A stretch of DNA of 64,000 bases from Cornus controversa (lineage: Eukaryota > Streptophyta > Magnoliopsida > Cornales > Cornaceae): contig CM048845.1 in the NCBI GenBank assembly GCA_026545225.1, positions 57,016,033 to 57,080,032 on the forward strand, given 5' to 3'. Both the position numbers and the translations under genes were made by a program. Position 1 is the stretch's first letter. The number at the start of each line of letters is the position of its first letter. Below are positions 38,162 to 49,897 of this stretch, piece after piece. Below the pieces are notes generated by a model, which ran no database searches, was not told where the DNA came from, and saw only the letters and a list, made by a program, of their open reading frames with translations.

Positions 38162-39335
38162 TTGGAACATGAAAAGCTTCCTAAAGATCGATGCCATAAG
38201 ATCGAGGTACATAGGCGAGCACCTCATTTCATTTATTATAATGACGCATTGTACAGATGTTCCTTTGAAGGTCTTTTCCTTCATTGTCTTAGAGAAGACA
38301 AAGTAGCTCAGGCAATGGAGGAATTACATTTTGGCGTATGTGGTGCCCATCAATCTGGCCTTAAACTTCACTTTTGCGTAAAGAGAACAGGGTATTATTG
38401 GCCCACTATGGTCAAAGACTGTATGTAGTATACAAAAAGGTGTCAAGCCTGTCAATTCCATGCTAATCACATACACCAATTATCAGAACCATTGCATCCT
38501 ATAGTTGCTTCATGACCATTTGATGCATGGGGATTGGATGTGGTAGAACCTCTGTGCAAGTCTTCTAAATGTCACTTATACATCTTGACAACTACTAATT
38601 ATTTCTTTAAATGGGCTGAAGTTGCACCCTTTAAAGAAGTCAAAAAGGAGATAGTTGTTGACTTCATTAAATGTAACATCATTTATCGGTATGGTGTTCC
38701 TCGATACATCATCACTAATAATGGGTTAAATTTTAAAAATAGTTGGGTGACTCAACTTTGTGAGAAATTTGGTTACAAATAACATAAATCCTTCATGTAC
38801 AATGCTCCAGCAAATGGACTTGCAGAGACATATAATAAAACACTTTGTGATTTATTGAAGAAGGTGGTTTCAAAATCTAAGAAAGACTGGCATGAGCGAA
38901 TGGAAAAGGCATTGTGGGCGTACCGAACTACACACCGCACACCTACCTAAACAACTTCTTATTATCTCGTATATGGTGTAGAAGTTATTCTCCCCCTGGA
39001 GTGACAAATCGCTTCATTAAGGATAGCTATACAAGAAGGTCACACGAGTGAAGAAAATACCATTTTACGTCTTCAAGAATTGGAGGCATTGGATGAGAAG
39101 TGGCTAGAAGCTCAGCAATAGCTAGAATGTTATCAAGCTCAACTTTCTAGAGCCTTCAATAAAAAAGTTCAACCTCGGTCATTCCAGCATTGGAAATAAA
39201 TTTTTGTCAAAATGGGATGGATCATATGTAGTTCATGAAGTGTACACCAATGAAGCATATAAGATTATCGATGAAGATCAAGTGAAAGTTGGTCCCATTA
39301 ATGGCAAGTTCCTAAAATTCTACTACCCATGACGG
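38162..39335 (+). mobile_element. Integrase region of the Tat-lineage element
   Basis: The plus strand reads closely like Tat/Ogre-type integrases: CGAHQSGLKLHF with GYYWPTMVKDCM (zinc-binding N-terminal part), CQACQFHANHIHQ, AWGLDVVEPLCKSS, YILTTTNYFFKWAEV, VDFIKCNIIYRYGVPRYII (catalytic core), ANGLAETYNKTLCDLLKKV, and a C-terminal end with VGPINGKF. The order and spacing match the lineage. It is a broken fossil. Confidence 0.88.
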
Positions 39336-39430
39336 TGCCATGCTCCTGATTGCATGAGCCTAAACTGTGCTATGCTCTTGGGCCACATGAGCTAAAATTG
39401 TGAAAAACATACACACACAAAAAATTTAAT

Positions 39431-39610
39431 GAACCACATAAATGACTTGATCCCTTTTTGAGGGTACGTAGGTAGCTTGGAGGTTTGTTCTAAGTTCAGT
39501 TATTAAAAAAAAATTATGTTATTTCTTTGAACTACGTAAATGACTTGATCCATTTTTGAGGGTGTATATACAGTTTGGAGGTTTGTTCCAAGTTCAGTCA
39601 CCACCAAAAA
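39431..39610. repeat. 98-bp tandem duplication downstream of the Tat integrase
   Basis: Two units (39431-39528 and 39529-39610) share AAATGACTTGATCC, TTTTTGAGGGT and TTGGAGGTTTGTTC. The ACGTAGGTAGC word in the first unit matches a motif typical of the segment after the integrase in Tat elements. Confidence 0.75.
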
Positions 39611-39970
39611 AAAAGTTTAATACTCTTGGCCAACTAGAATATAAATTGTGAATGGAAAAACAAATTAACTAATGATAATGTTTGTTTTTTAAAAAATGAT
39701 GATTCTTTTATTAATAAAGTTCAAAACTACAATTCTACATTGCTAGCTAAATAAATTGCTCTAAACGAAAAAAAATGATGATTCACTTCAAAGCTACAAA
39801 ATTAAAATATTTTCACATTCTTTTTGTAATAATTCTTCTATAGTCTTCATTACTTCAAGATCGCGAGCTGAGAGAATGTTAGCTTCTTCAACCGAGTTTC
39901 GTTCTTTCTTGAGCTTGGTGATGGCCTCCTTCCTTTGAGATAATTGTGCATTGCTTTCTTCTATAGAGGC

Positions 39971-42658
39971 TGTAAGGACCGGAATAATTTTGACCGGTTC
40001 CGGGCAAATGTTGACCGAATTTATTTATTTATTTTTTCGAATAAATTAAATTCGGAGAGATGTGGATATATATATATATATGAAATTATATATATATATA
40101 TAGTTTGGATGTGGACATTTATATATATAGGATTATATATACATAAGTGGAGGAAGTGCATATATATATATAGTGGGTTTTTACGTATATGTGGAAGAAA
40201 GGAGAATAACCATGTGGTATTTTATGCATATAATGAATATATGTATTTATATAACCAAGTGGGTGAGAATGTGTGGTGTATAGAGATTCAAAAAAATAAA
40301 AGGGAGAGAGAGAGACCCACGTGGGTCGGCTGAAGAAAGAAGAAAAGAAAAGAAAAAGAGAAAAGAAGAAAAGAAAAGAGAAAGAAGGAAAAAGAGAGAG
40401 AAGGAGAAGTCAGGAAGAGAGAGAGAGAGAAACTGAGAAGAGAGATCGGGAGAGAGAGAGACGACGGTTCTGGCGTCGACAGTGGTTGCCATCGTTCATG
40501 GTGGTCACGGCCCGGTGGCAGTGGGCTGTTGCAAAGCCCGATTCCTCAGTCCTTGGGTTCGTGGGTTCGATGGAGGGTCAGACTGAAGGGGGTGACGCTC
40601 ACGGTGGCTGGGTCCATGGCTGCAGGGTGGCCGGCGAGGTGCTGTTTGGCTGGGGTTCACGGCTAGGCTTTCTTGGGCCGGCCGTGGGTGAGGGTGTTGA
40701 TGCCGTGGTGGTGCTCGACGGGGTTGCAAGAGGGTCTTCGACAGGTGGGTCAGTTTACAGAGGCTTCGGCTGGTAGATCCATTACGGTGAGTTGGGTTCT
40801 CACGATTGGGCTCAGTTTTGGGTTTTCACAGTTGAGGTGAGGGTCTATGGTGGTGTTGAAGAAGGTGTGGTGGTCGGCTATCACAGGGGGTTGGGTTTTG
40901 GTGTGGCGGCCGTGGATGGCAACGACCGTGTGGGCTGTTAGAGGTGCTAGATTGGGTTCTTCCATGTGGGTTCGGTGGTGGCTGGTCTATGGGTTTTCTC
41001 AATTGGGTTTTTGAATGAATTTCACAGAGCTGGGTTTGGCTGGGGTTGTGGTGATCTTACATTGAGTTTGGTTAGTGATGAAGCTGGTCGATAGTGGAAC
41101 TTCGGGTTCAGTTTGGACAGCCTGTTTGGTGGCCGGGTTCAATGGTGTTCAGTGAGATTGGCTTGAACAACTATGATGTTCACGGCGGTAGCGGCTGGCC
41201 GTGATGGTGCCGATGGGACTGACTGGCTTGGATCGTTGGGTTCGTTGAGGCGAGTTGATTGGGTTAGATTGTGAGTGAACTCGGCAATTGATGTTTGGAC
41301 TCTGTTTGGCAACAAAATGATGGCTCGGTTATGGGCTATTTTGTCTTGGATTTGTAGAGCTTGTGGTGGCTGATTTGTGGATTTCCATTGGTTTGGATTG
41401 TGGTGGTTTCGGTGGTGATTTTCATGGTTGTTGGCGTGGACTTGACACGGGACTTGACCGAATAAGGAAATGGACAGCTTGGCAAGCACGGGCTTAGTAA
41501 GAGCGGGACTTAAGGTAAGTTGATTCTTGCCTCTATCTCCTATGTATATTTTAGTTATGCTGATTAACTTTACATATGTTCTTAATTTGATCGTATGTGG
41601 TGTTTGTATATATATATGTGCATATATGTATAAAGGTGGATATATATATATATATATATATATACGTGGGATGTGAGGATATATATATATGTGTGTGTGG
41701 GCTTGGAGGGTAAGAGCATTGTTAAATTCAAACGCTGATTTGCATCGTTATATGCATGTTTAAGGATTGAGTCATGTAAAGTATGCTAAATTATATATGT
41801 ATATTTAGCTAGATATTGCCTTGCATGCATATATGATTCTTATGCATGAGTTGAGTATACGTAAATATATATGTGATTATATATTTGGTGCAGTAGTAGA
41901 AATGCATGCTAAATTGATTATAGCATAGAAGGACATTGGAAAAACATGAAATATGTGAAGTGTTATGTATATTTTTACTACCTATATGGGTGACATGATA
42001 TATATATATATATCTATATATTTTTTTTTGTGATTGCATATGGTTGTAAGAATGCATGTTGGTTGCTTGTAGTAAATGCATGATTGGAATGAAAGCATGA
42101 TTATTTATGCTAATATACGTATATATGTGATTATGTGCAGGATGTGATATATATATGTTGTGTATGTGCAAATGTGTCTATGAATGATTTTTGTGAAAAG
42201 TGTGTTCATTGGTGAAAAACGTGAAAATGTGATGTTTATAGGTTTATGCGTGAAAGATATGACTTTCTTGAAAAATGCATAAGCATGATGATTTCCATGA
42301 TATGAGTGTGATGACATTGTGACAATCTTGAGGTGAAAGGAAATGCATTGATTTGACAAAAATGCATTCATGGTGTGGATAAGTGCATTGATGTGATTAT
42401 GTGCACTATTTGAAAAATGAGTTTTTGGGGTGTGACAACATTGAGAATTAAGGTGAGGGAATGGTCCCTAGGGTGAAAGACCCAAAACTTGGCCAAGAGG
42501 AGGTGCTCCCTTCGGGTTAGTAACCCGATAAAGCACAAGCAGAATTTGGGTGCCGAAGAGACCCTTACTATAGATGTGGTGTGATAAGCTAGTCCCCATT
42601 GAATTAATTTTCGGAAATTTGTGGTGTGAGTTATATATACGAAATGTGACTGTCAATT

Positions 42659-42698
<40 letters not shown>

Positions 42699-45600
42699 GC
42701 ATTGAGGTGGAAAGCATCACGCATGATTTGAAAAACGTGATTGTTTAGGGTAAAAAGCATGTATACATATCATGTAGGCATGTAGCGATTTAATGTGCAT
42801 TTATGCATGACTCTATGGATCTTGTTGAGTAGGTGTAAGGACCGGAATATTTTGACCGGTTCCGGGTGAATTTTGACCGGAATAAATTTTTTTTTTTGGA
42901 TTAATTAAAATTCTGGAAAGAGTGTGGATATAGAGATTTCTATACAAGTGGAAAGTGTATGTATATGTATATATATATATCTACATATATATATATATAC
43001 GGTGCCTATATTTATATTAAATTATAAATATATGGTGGGTCTATATGTGATTATGGATAAATATGGAGGGTCCTTTCTCTTTATATTTGTAAGTGTGGGA
43101 AAATACATGGAATACATGTATTTTGTGTAGGGTGTAGTATATTATATATGTATATAATATATATGTAATATGTGGACCAAAATGAAGAGAAAAGAGAGAC
43201 CACATGTGGGTCAGCCAAGAAAGGAGAAAAAGAAGAAAGAAAAGAAAAGAAAAGAAGAAAAGAAAAAGAAAAGGAAAGAAAAAGGAAAAAGGGAAAAATA
43301 AGAAGAAATTGGGGAGAGAGAAACCGGGAAGAGAGAGAGATTGGGGGAGACCGAGAGAAGGAGAGAGAGGGAGAGTCAATCCCGGCGCCGGCGGTGGCAG
43401 TGGCTGCCGGCTGTTCGCGGTGGCTGAAAGCGGGGTGACTCGGAGCTGGCTGGGTCATTCGCGAAGGGGGTTTCGCGGCTGGGGTTTGGGGACTGAACTC
43501 GGCTGGTCCGGTGGAGGATTCGACTGACGATGGCACCGACGGTGGTTCTCGGCTGGCTGTCGGACAGCCATGGTGGCCGACGGTCACGGACTGGGCCCTT
43601 GCTGGTTGGGTTGTGCACGACTCTCATGGCTGGGTTTTTAGATGGTTCGACCAGGGTGTTGACGGGGCTTCGGTTCGGGCTGTTGGTGCTCAGTTTTGTG
43701 GACTTGGGTGGAGTTATTCCGACCGTGATGGTGCCGATGGGACTCGACAGGGCTCGGTTTCACTCACGGGTTCAACCTGTAGCGTGATGGTGGTTTGGGG
43801 TGTTTGGTTTCAGTTGAGGATTGACTGAGTTTTGGATCCGATCAGGATGGGTTTTTGGGTGGTTCCGGTTGTAGCGGTGTTCAACGACGGAGACACAGCT
43901 GAGCCGTGTTTGGTACGACTACGGTGGCTCACTGGTTTGGGTCATTGGGTCTGTTGAGGTGAGTTGATTGGTCTAATTTTTGGGATTTATTGGCGGCCGT
44001 TTGGTAGCGGCTAATTTGTGGTTGTTTGAGGGTGCACATGGTGGTACCGTAGAGGCTGTTTGGCTCGGCTGAGATAGGTTGCTGGGTTGTGTTTGGTTGG
44101 TCTAAAAATGGTGGATTTGGTCTTTGGTTTAAACTGGGCTTTAGACTTGAAATGGGCTGAAATAAAGTTGGGCCTGAAGATTTGGGTTTGGTTCCCAATT
44201 AAATAAATTTGGGCCGAACATGGAAATTAGGAAGGGCAAGGAAATGGTTCAGAGGATTGTCGTGTGGGCTTTGACATTGGACCGGACCGGGCATGGAAAA
44301 AGGACCGCTTTGTAAGCGCGGACTTGGCGAAAGCGGGACCTAAGGCAAGTTGATTCTTGCCTCTATCACTTACGTATATTTTATTTACGTTGAGTAATTT
44401 ACATATGTCTTAATTTGATCATATGTGGTATGTGTATATACATGTATATATAGGTGCTTATATATATGTGGGTATAGGTGGATGTTGCATACGTGCGGGA
44501 TGTGAGAATATATATATGTGTGTATATATATATGTGTGTGAGTTTGGGGAGCGATGACATGCTAAATAATATCTGTTTAGCTACGTGTTGTCTTGTATGC
44601 ATATGTAGCTCTTATGCATGATGTTCAGTATATATACGTGATTATATATATGGTTGTAGTGGTAGAAATGCATGCTAAGTATGAATATAACTTTTGTCGG
44701 GCATTTTGCAAAGCATGATTACGATATGCTAGGTGTTCCATATGTTCTTATTACATATGTGGGTGACGTAATATATATGTGATTATATATTGTGATTTGG
44801 AATGCATGTTAGCTACTTGTAGTGAATACAGGCATTTAATGAGAGCATGACTATATTTATGCTAGTGTATGTGCATATGTGATTTATATGCATAATTTGA
44901 CATGTACGTGATTACATGTGGGTTTACGTGAATGAAATGCATGTTATCTGTCTCTAGAAAATGTATGCATTGGTTATAGCATGATAAATATGTGCTAGGG
45001 TTGAAGTTGTTTGCATATGTGAGGTGTTATGCAAGTCTTGGAACATGTATGTGCTATATGTGTTGGAATGTGATGAAAAACATGCTAAACATTTCTTTTT
45101 AGTGTTCATAAGCATGGGTTGAAGCATGAAAGTATTATGCTGTGTATATATGCATCCATATTGTATGTATAGGAGGGAAATGACACATACGTGGTTATAT
45201 GTGGGTTTAGGTAGAAAGAAATGCATGCTATGTACTTATATACTAGCTGGTGCATTGGGATAACATAAAATTGAATGCTTGGTTACGTATGCATCCACAT
45301 TGCATATATGAAAGGTTGCGGAAAAATTAACGCAAAAAGAGGTGCACGGGACTTCGGAGTGGTCCAACCGTGTCACGAGAAGTGGTATAACTATCCACTA
45401 CGTATGGCCCTCGGAGTGGACCCGTCATACAAAGGCTTTATGCCTAGAATCGGAGTGTGTCCAACATTTGTGAGCTTCGGAGTTGCCCCCTCACAATTTG
45501 GCAAACCAATATATTGCCATCGGAGTGTGTCCAACAAGTATGGCCCTCGGAGTGGACCCGCCATACTCAGGCTCAATGCCTGGAATTCAGAGTATGTCCA

Positions 45601-47625
45601 ATGAATGTGAGCCTCAGAGCTGTCCCCTCACATAATGGCGATCCTATACATTGCCAGGGTAGAATGACCTTTTGGAGTGGTCCAGGTCATAGGATGGTTA
45701 TCGGAGTTGTCCTAGGTCACATGATCCTCGGAGCGGGCCAATCATGTGGGGTATCGGATGAGGACCGAGAGTGAGAGTATGTGCAAGCTTTGATGCTTGT
45801 ATTATGTATCGGATTATGACCGTGGAAGGTGAAAATACCTTTATGCTTATGTGTTTATCTGTTAAGCATATTTTTCTGTTTAAATGCATCGATATTGCAT
45901 TTGAGATGTGCTACTTGACGAGTAGGAGATGTGGTAGTTGATTTACATCGGTTATGTAAATGTGTTGACATATATGTTCTATATACATATTGATGCCTGA
46001 TGTTTACTGCTTTCAAGCATGTTGAAAATGATTTCTAAAATCATGTGTTATGGATTATGTATGTTCATATGTGCTAGAGTAGCCATATACATCATCGGTT
46101 CATGCATGCTAGGTAGAGCATGGTCTTAAATATTGTGATATATTTAAGTGCATGTATATTTTTGAGAATATGTGAGGATCGACCTGCTGCAGCAATGATA
46201 GTATGGTTCTACATACCTTGTTGGGCCTTTGATCTCACCCCCTCCCAGGTTTTGCAGGTATTGCTGGTTTTGGAGTTAGTTAGGGGACTAACAGCACCAG
46301 TTGCAAAGGAAGTATCTAGATTCCCTAGAATCTAATGTATGTCCAGGATAGTGGATAGATAGATGCTTTACATTTGGATTAAATGTATAAAGCGATTATA
46401 TAGATTCAGTTCCTTCAGTTGTATTTTATTTATGTGATGTATGTATATAATACGGACATTCAAGGACTAAGACATGTATATTTTTGATTATATTGTGCAT
46501 GTTGTAGAAATACTGGGGGGACACATGCCCAGAAGTGTCCATTTTTATTGTTAGATATAAATGCTGGGGGGACACGTGCCCAGAAGTGTCCATATGCATA
46601 TTAAAACAGGTATAACATGCCAGGAGCTGATTATTTAGAATGGGTCATGCCCGATTTTCGTAAAAATAATAGAAAATTGAGGTTGCATGATCAGGTGATA
46701 GTTATGTCGTGAGGGCGATCTCACGGAGTTCACACCTCGGTTTTCGGGCCTTGGGAATCGGGGCGTGACAGTAGGTGATGTGGTATTTGATTTACATTGT
46801 TCATGTAAATACTTCTGTTCATATATGTTTTCTATACATATTGATGTTGGATGTGCATTGCTTTTGAACATGTTGTAAATGATTTTCATAAATCATGTGT
46901 AGTAGATTTAAATGTTCATAAGTGCTAGAACTGCCATATGCATTGTTGGTTCATGTATGCTAGGAGGGGCATGACTTTAAATATCGTGATATATTTAAAT
47001 GCATGTATATTTTTGAGAATATGTGAGGATCGACCTACTGCTGCGATGATAGTATGGTTCTACATACCTTGTTGGGCCTTTGAGCTCACCTCCTCCCAGG
47101 TTTTGCAGGTGTTGCTAGTTTTGGAGTCAGTTGGGGGATTGATAGTACCAGTTGCTGAGGTAGTGATTAGTCTTCTTAGAATATGACTTATGTTCAGGAT
47201 TTTAGATAGATGTATTACATTTGGATTAAATGTATGGAGCAATTATGTTGATTCGGTCCTTCAATTTTATTTATTCGTGTGATGTATGTATATAATACGG
47301 ACATTCAAGGACAGAGACATGTATTTTTGATTATGTTATGCATGTTGTAGAAATGCTAGGGGGCCAGAAGTGTCCATTTTGATTGTTAGATATAAATGCT
47401 GGGGGGACACGTGCCCAGAAGTGTTCATTTGAATTGAAAGTAAGTATAACATGCCAGGAGCTGATTATTTAGAATGGGTTATGCCCAATTTTCGTGAAAA
47501 TAATAGGGAATTGAGATTGTATGATCAGGTGGTGGTTATAGCGTGAGGTTGAGTAAACGGGTTCGCGACTTGGAGTTCGGGTCGGTCCGGGGGAGTCCCG
47601 GCGGTCCTGATTCCGGGGTGTGACA
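39971..47625 (+). mobile_element. Outer solo LTR, chromovirus type (TGTAAGGACCGG family), split by an inner copy
   Basis: It begins TGTAAGGACCGGAATAATTT, ends CCGGGGTGTGACA and is bounded by the exact 5-bp duplication GAGGC (39966-39970 and 47626-47630). Taking out the inner LTR and its duplicated target leaves about 3.7 kb. There is no internal region, primer site or second LTR beyond it. It contains a purine-rich tract (40325-40465), a GC-rich stretch (40460-41500) and dense TATATA runs. The GC-rich stretch throws up long open frames that are not genes. The GGGGTGTGACA end is typical of Tekay/Del-like chromoviruses, which gives the plus orientation. Confidence 0.85.
42834..46770 (+). mobile_element. 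Inner solo LTR of the same family, 3.9 kb
   Basis: It begins TGTAAGGACCGGAATATTTT, ends GGGGCGTGACA and is bounded by the exact 5-bp duplication GTAGG (42829-42833 and 46771-46775). It matches the outer LTR at the head, the purine-rich tract (43220-43385), the GTTGATTCTTGCCTCTATC phrase (44348 against 41519) and the last 650 bp (46120-46770 against 46950-47625). In the middle it differs: it carries an array of CTCGGAGTG words (45350-45770, one unit repeated with a period of about 136 bp) where the outer copy has another block. It is non-coding. Confidence 0.85.
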
Positions 47626-47630
47626 GAGGC

Positions 47631-49450
47631 TCTAAGTTGCTTAGTCTCCTCCCTTTCTTGTTGAACTCTTTCAACAATTTGGTCTCCTTATCCTCAGCAT
47701 CACTCAAAGCTCTTCAAAGTGATTGCACATACTTGGAATTTGTGTCCTCCAAAGTAGTGGTATCAACGAGCAATGTATCAATGTGAGTGAGTTACTCTAA
47801 TTGTTGATCTGAAGTCATCATAGAAACATATGAAGATTTTGCATCAATATAATAAGCAACATTCTTCATATATGACTTGATTCATTTTTTTAGACCAGAA
47901 TAATATCCAAGGAGTTTTGAGAGTTCATTATAAAGTTTTTCAAGCTTGGGCCCCAATGATGGAATCTTGTGAGTGGAAGTGTTGATCGTAATACTTTTTA
48001 TACTCTCGACCAAGGCTAAAGTAGTTTTGCGCTGGGCGCCAAAGATGATGTTTCCACGTTGAAGGCTGACACTTTAGATGGGGCAATTTGATGTGAGAAT
48101 AAATCAACTTTTTGAGGTTCTTGCACGATTGCCTGGAGGGTCTGGCTACTAACTTCATGCCTTACTAAAGTATCCGAGCATTGAGGAGTCTCTATTCCTT
48201 TAGTGAAACCTGTGGCATATCATTTATCTCAGGTATCAACTCAAATGCAAAGGGCCCACAAACAAATGTTTTGCTACCAGTAGGGTTATCAATAAGAATG
48301 ATATTTTCTTCAAGGTAGCCACCAGTACATTCTACCTATAAATAAATAAAATGTAGAAAAAAGAGTGGGAACCTTACTTGCATTGGTTCGTCACTAGTGG
48401 AAGCCATGCTGAAATATCGATCCACACCACAAGAAGTAATGACATGCACCTACTTGGACATGCATTTTGTCTTTTCACCCATGTGCTTCAAGTTGTGATA
48501 CTCATCGTTGTCCCCCATATCTTTATTTGAATCTATCACTAATTGTGTACGATGAAGGTTGTTAATTTGTGATGGAACATGTTTGGCCACCTCGACATGA
48601 TTCTCAGAACTCTTCTCGACATCATGATCAGTATAGGATTTAGAGGCTGCTTCTGATGTTAGCTCAGAAGAAGGGGTTGATTTAGGTCCATTGTTTGTAA
48701 CCTTGCTAACTTTGGCTGATTTTCCTTTTGGAGAAATCGTGCGCTTAAATGCCTTGAAGTGCCTCATTTTACCATGAATGGATCAACATAAACTCTTGAC
48801 CACCATTCAGCATAAGTTTTGGTGAAAGAGAATTTTTAAAAATTAGAGTTTAAAGAAAGTTGTACTTCACATTTAGTATGATAAAGAGTGGTTAATCTCC
48901 ACAGTGGTAGAATCTCTTCTAAAGCACCAGTGCGAATATCCTTTTTCAGTCTGCCCGGGATATCTTGATGATAATAAAACTATCAATTGAATCTGTGTGG
49001 ACTGTAAAGCTCAATAATATGTCAGTCACCCTGGCACAATGTCAGGTAGGTGGACCGGAGGCTAGCCAAATACTCAAAGTTAGAAAGATATAGCTTTTCA
49101 TCATCTGCTAGTATTCTCTTCATCGGAGATGTTTTAGATAGGCAAGACAATTCAACACCTTTACATAACCTGAATAACTCTTGGGCCTTTGTCTTATCAA
49201 AATGTTTCGCCGACCCTTCCCCCACATATTGTGTCATTCGGGACAAGTAATTATAGTCTGGGACAAAAAAGTTTGTTTTGAAGTATTCAGCTAACCAACT
49301 ATATACATAGTGTATGGGGAATGTTAAATTAGATTTTTCAAGATTAGGAGAAGAAACAATGTTGTTCAAACCTCTGTAAATGTTGGCTAGAACAGAAACA
49401 AAAAGACAAAATTTATTACTGCTTGCCATCATGATAGCAACCTTAAACAA
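47631..49450 (-). mobile_element. Antisense plant-mobile-domain ORF region of the Tat element
   Basis: On the strand opposite to the integrase, 49450-49022 encodes a piece with FPIHYVYSWLAEYF and TQYVGEGSAKHFD. I recognise this as the plant mobile domain (PMD) also found in MAIN/MAIL proteins. A Ser/Lys-rich low-complexity piece follows (48767-48450), and Lys/Glu-rich coiled-coil-like segments lie near 47707-47637 and, on the other side of the inserted LTR, at about 39970-39820. Antisense ORFs with a PMD in the 3' part of Tat-lineage elements are known from Grande and its relatives. The region is a broken fossil; the outer solo LTR was inserted into it. Confidence 0.7.
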
Positions 49451-49460
49451 CTCAAGGATA

Positions 49461-49897
49461 AAAAGTGTTCAAAAGGAACTAAGTGACCCCGAATGGACAA
49501 AAAGTGTTCCAACGGAACTAAGTGACCCCAAAGGGATGAAAAATGTTCCAAGAGAACTAAGTAACCCCAAAGGGACGATAAAGTGTTCCAAGGGAACTAA
49601 GTCACCCCAAAAGGACGATGGAGTGTTCCGAAGGGAATTAAGTGACCCCGAAGGGATGAAAAGTGTTCCAAAAGAACTAAGTGACTTCAAATGGAGGATA
49701 AGTGTTCCAAAGGAACTAAGTAACCCCAAAGGGATGATAAAGTGTTCCAATGGAACTAAGTGACCCTGAAGGGACCATAAGCATTCCAAAGAAATTAAGT
49801 GACCCTGAAGAGACAATAAAGTGTTCCAACAAAACTAAGTGACCCCGAAGGGACGATAAAGTGTTCCAACGGAACTAAGTGACCCCAAAGGGATGAT
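49461..49897. repeat. Minisatellite, about 11 units of about 40 bp, in the Tat 3' region
   Basis: Units of the form AGTGTTCCAAnGGAACTAAGTGACCCCnAAGGG run head to tail with small differences in length and sequence. Most units contain the short inverted pair GTTCC...GGAAC. The open frames on both strands across this block (49380-49763 plus, 49469-49816 minus) are by-products of the repeat. Confidence 0.9.

Noticed and set aside
40321-41489. Long open frames in a GC-rich stretch, both strands
   Set aside because: They lie in the outer solo LTR, in a purine-rich then GC-rich stretch. Frames overlap on both strands, lack known domains and have low-complexity residues; a similar GC-rich stretch recurs in the inner LTR.
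43041-43828. Overlapping open frames of 80-170 residues in the inner solo LTR
   Set aside because: Same reason: by-products of the purine-rich tract and the GC-rich block of the LTR, with no recognisable domain.
49380-49816. Repeat-protein-like open frames on both strands (127 and 115 residues)
   Set aside because: They are the translation of a DNA minisatellite whose unit keeps the frame for some copies. Both strands are open, and there is no sign of selection on protein.
49461-49897. Possible CRISPR-like array
   Set aside because: The units are continuous tandem copies without unique spacers, in plant nuclear DNA inside a retroelement. It is a minisatellite.
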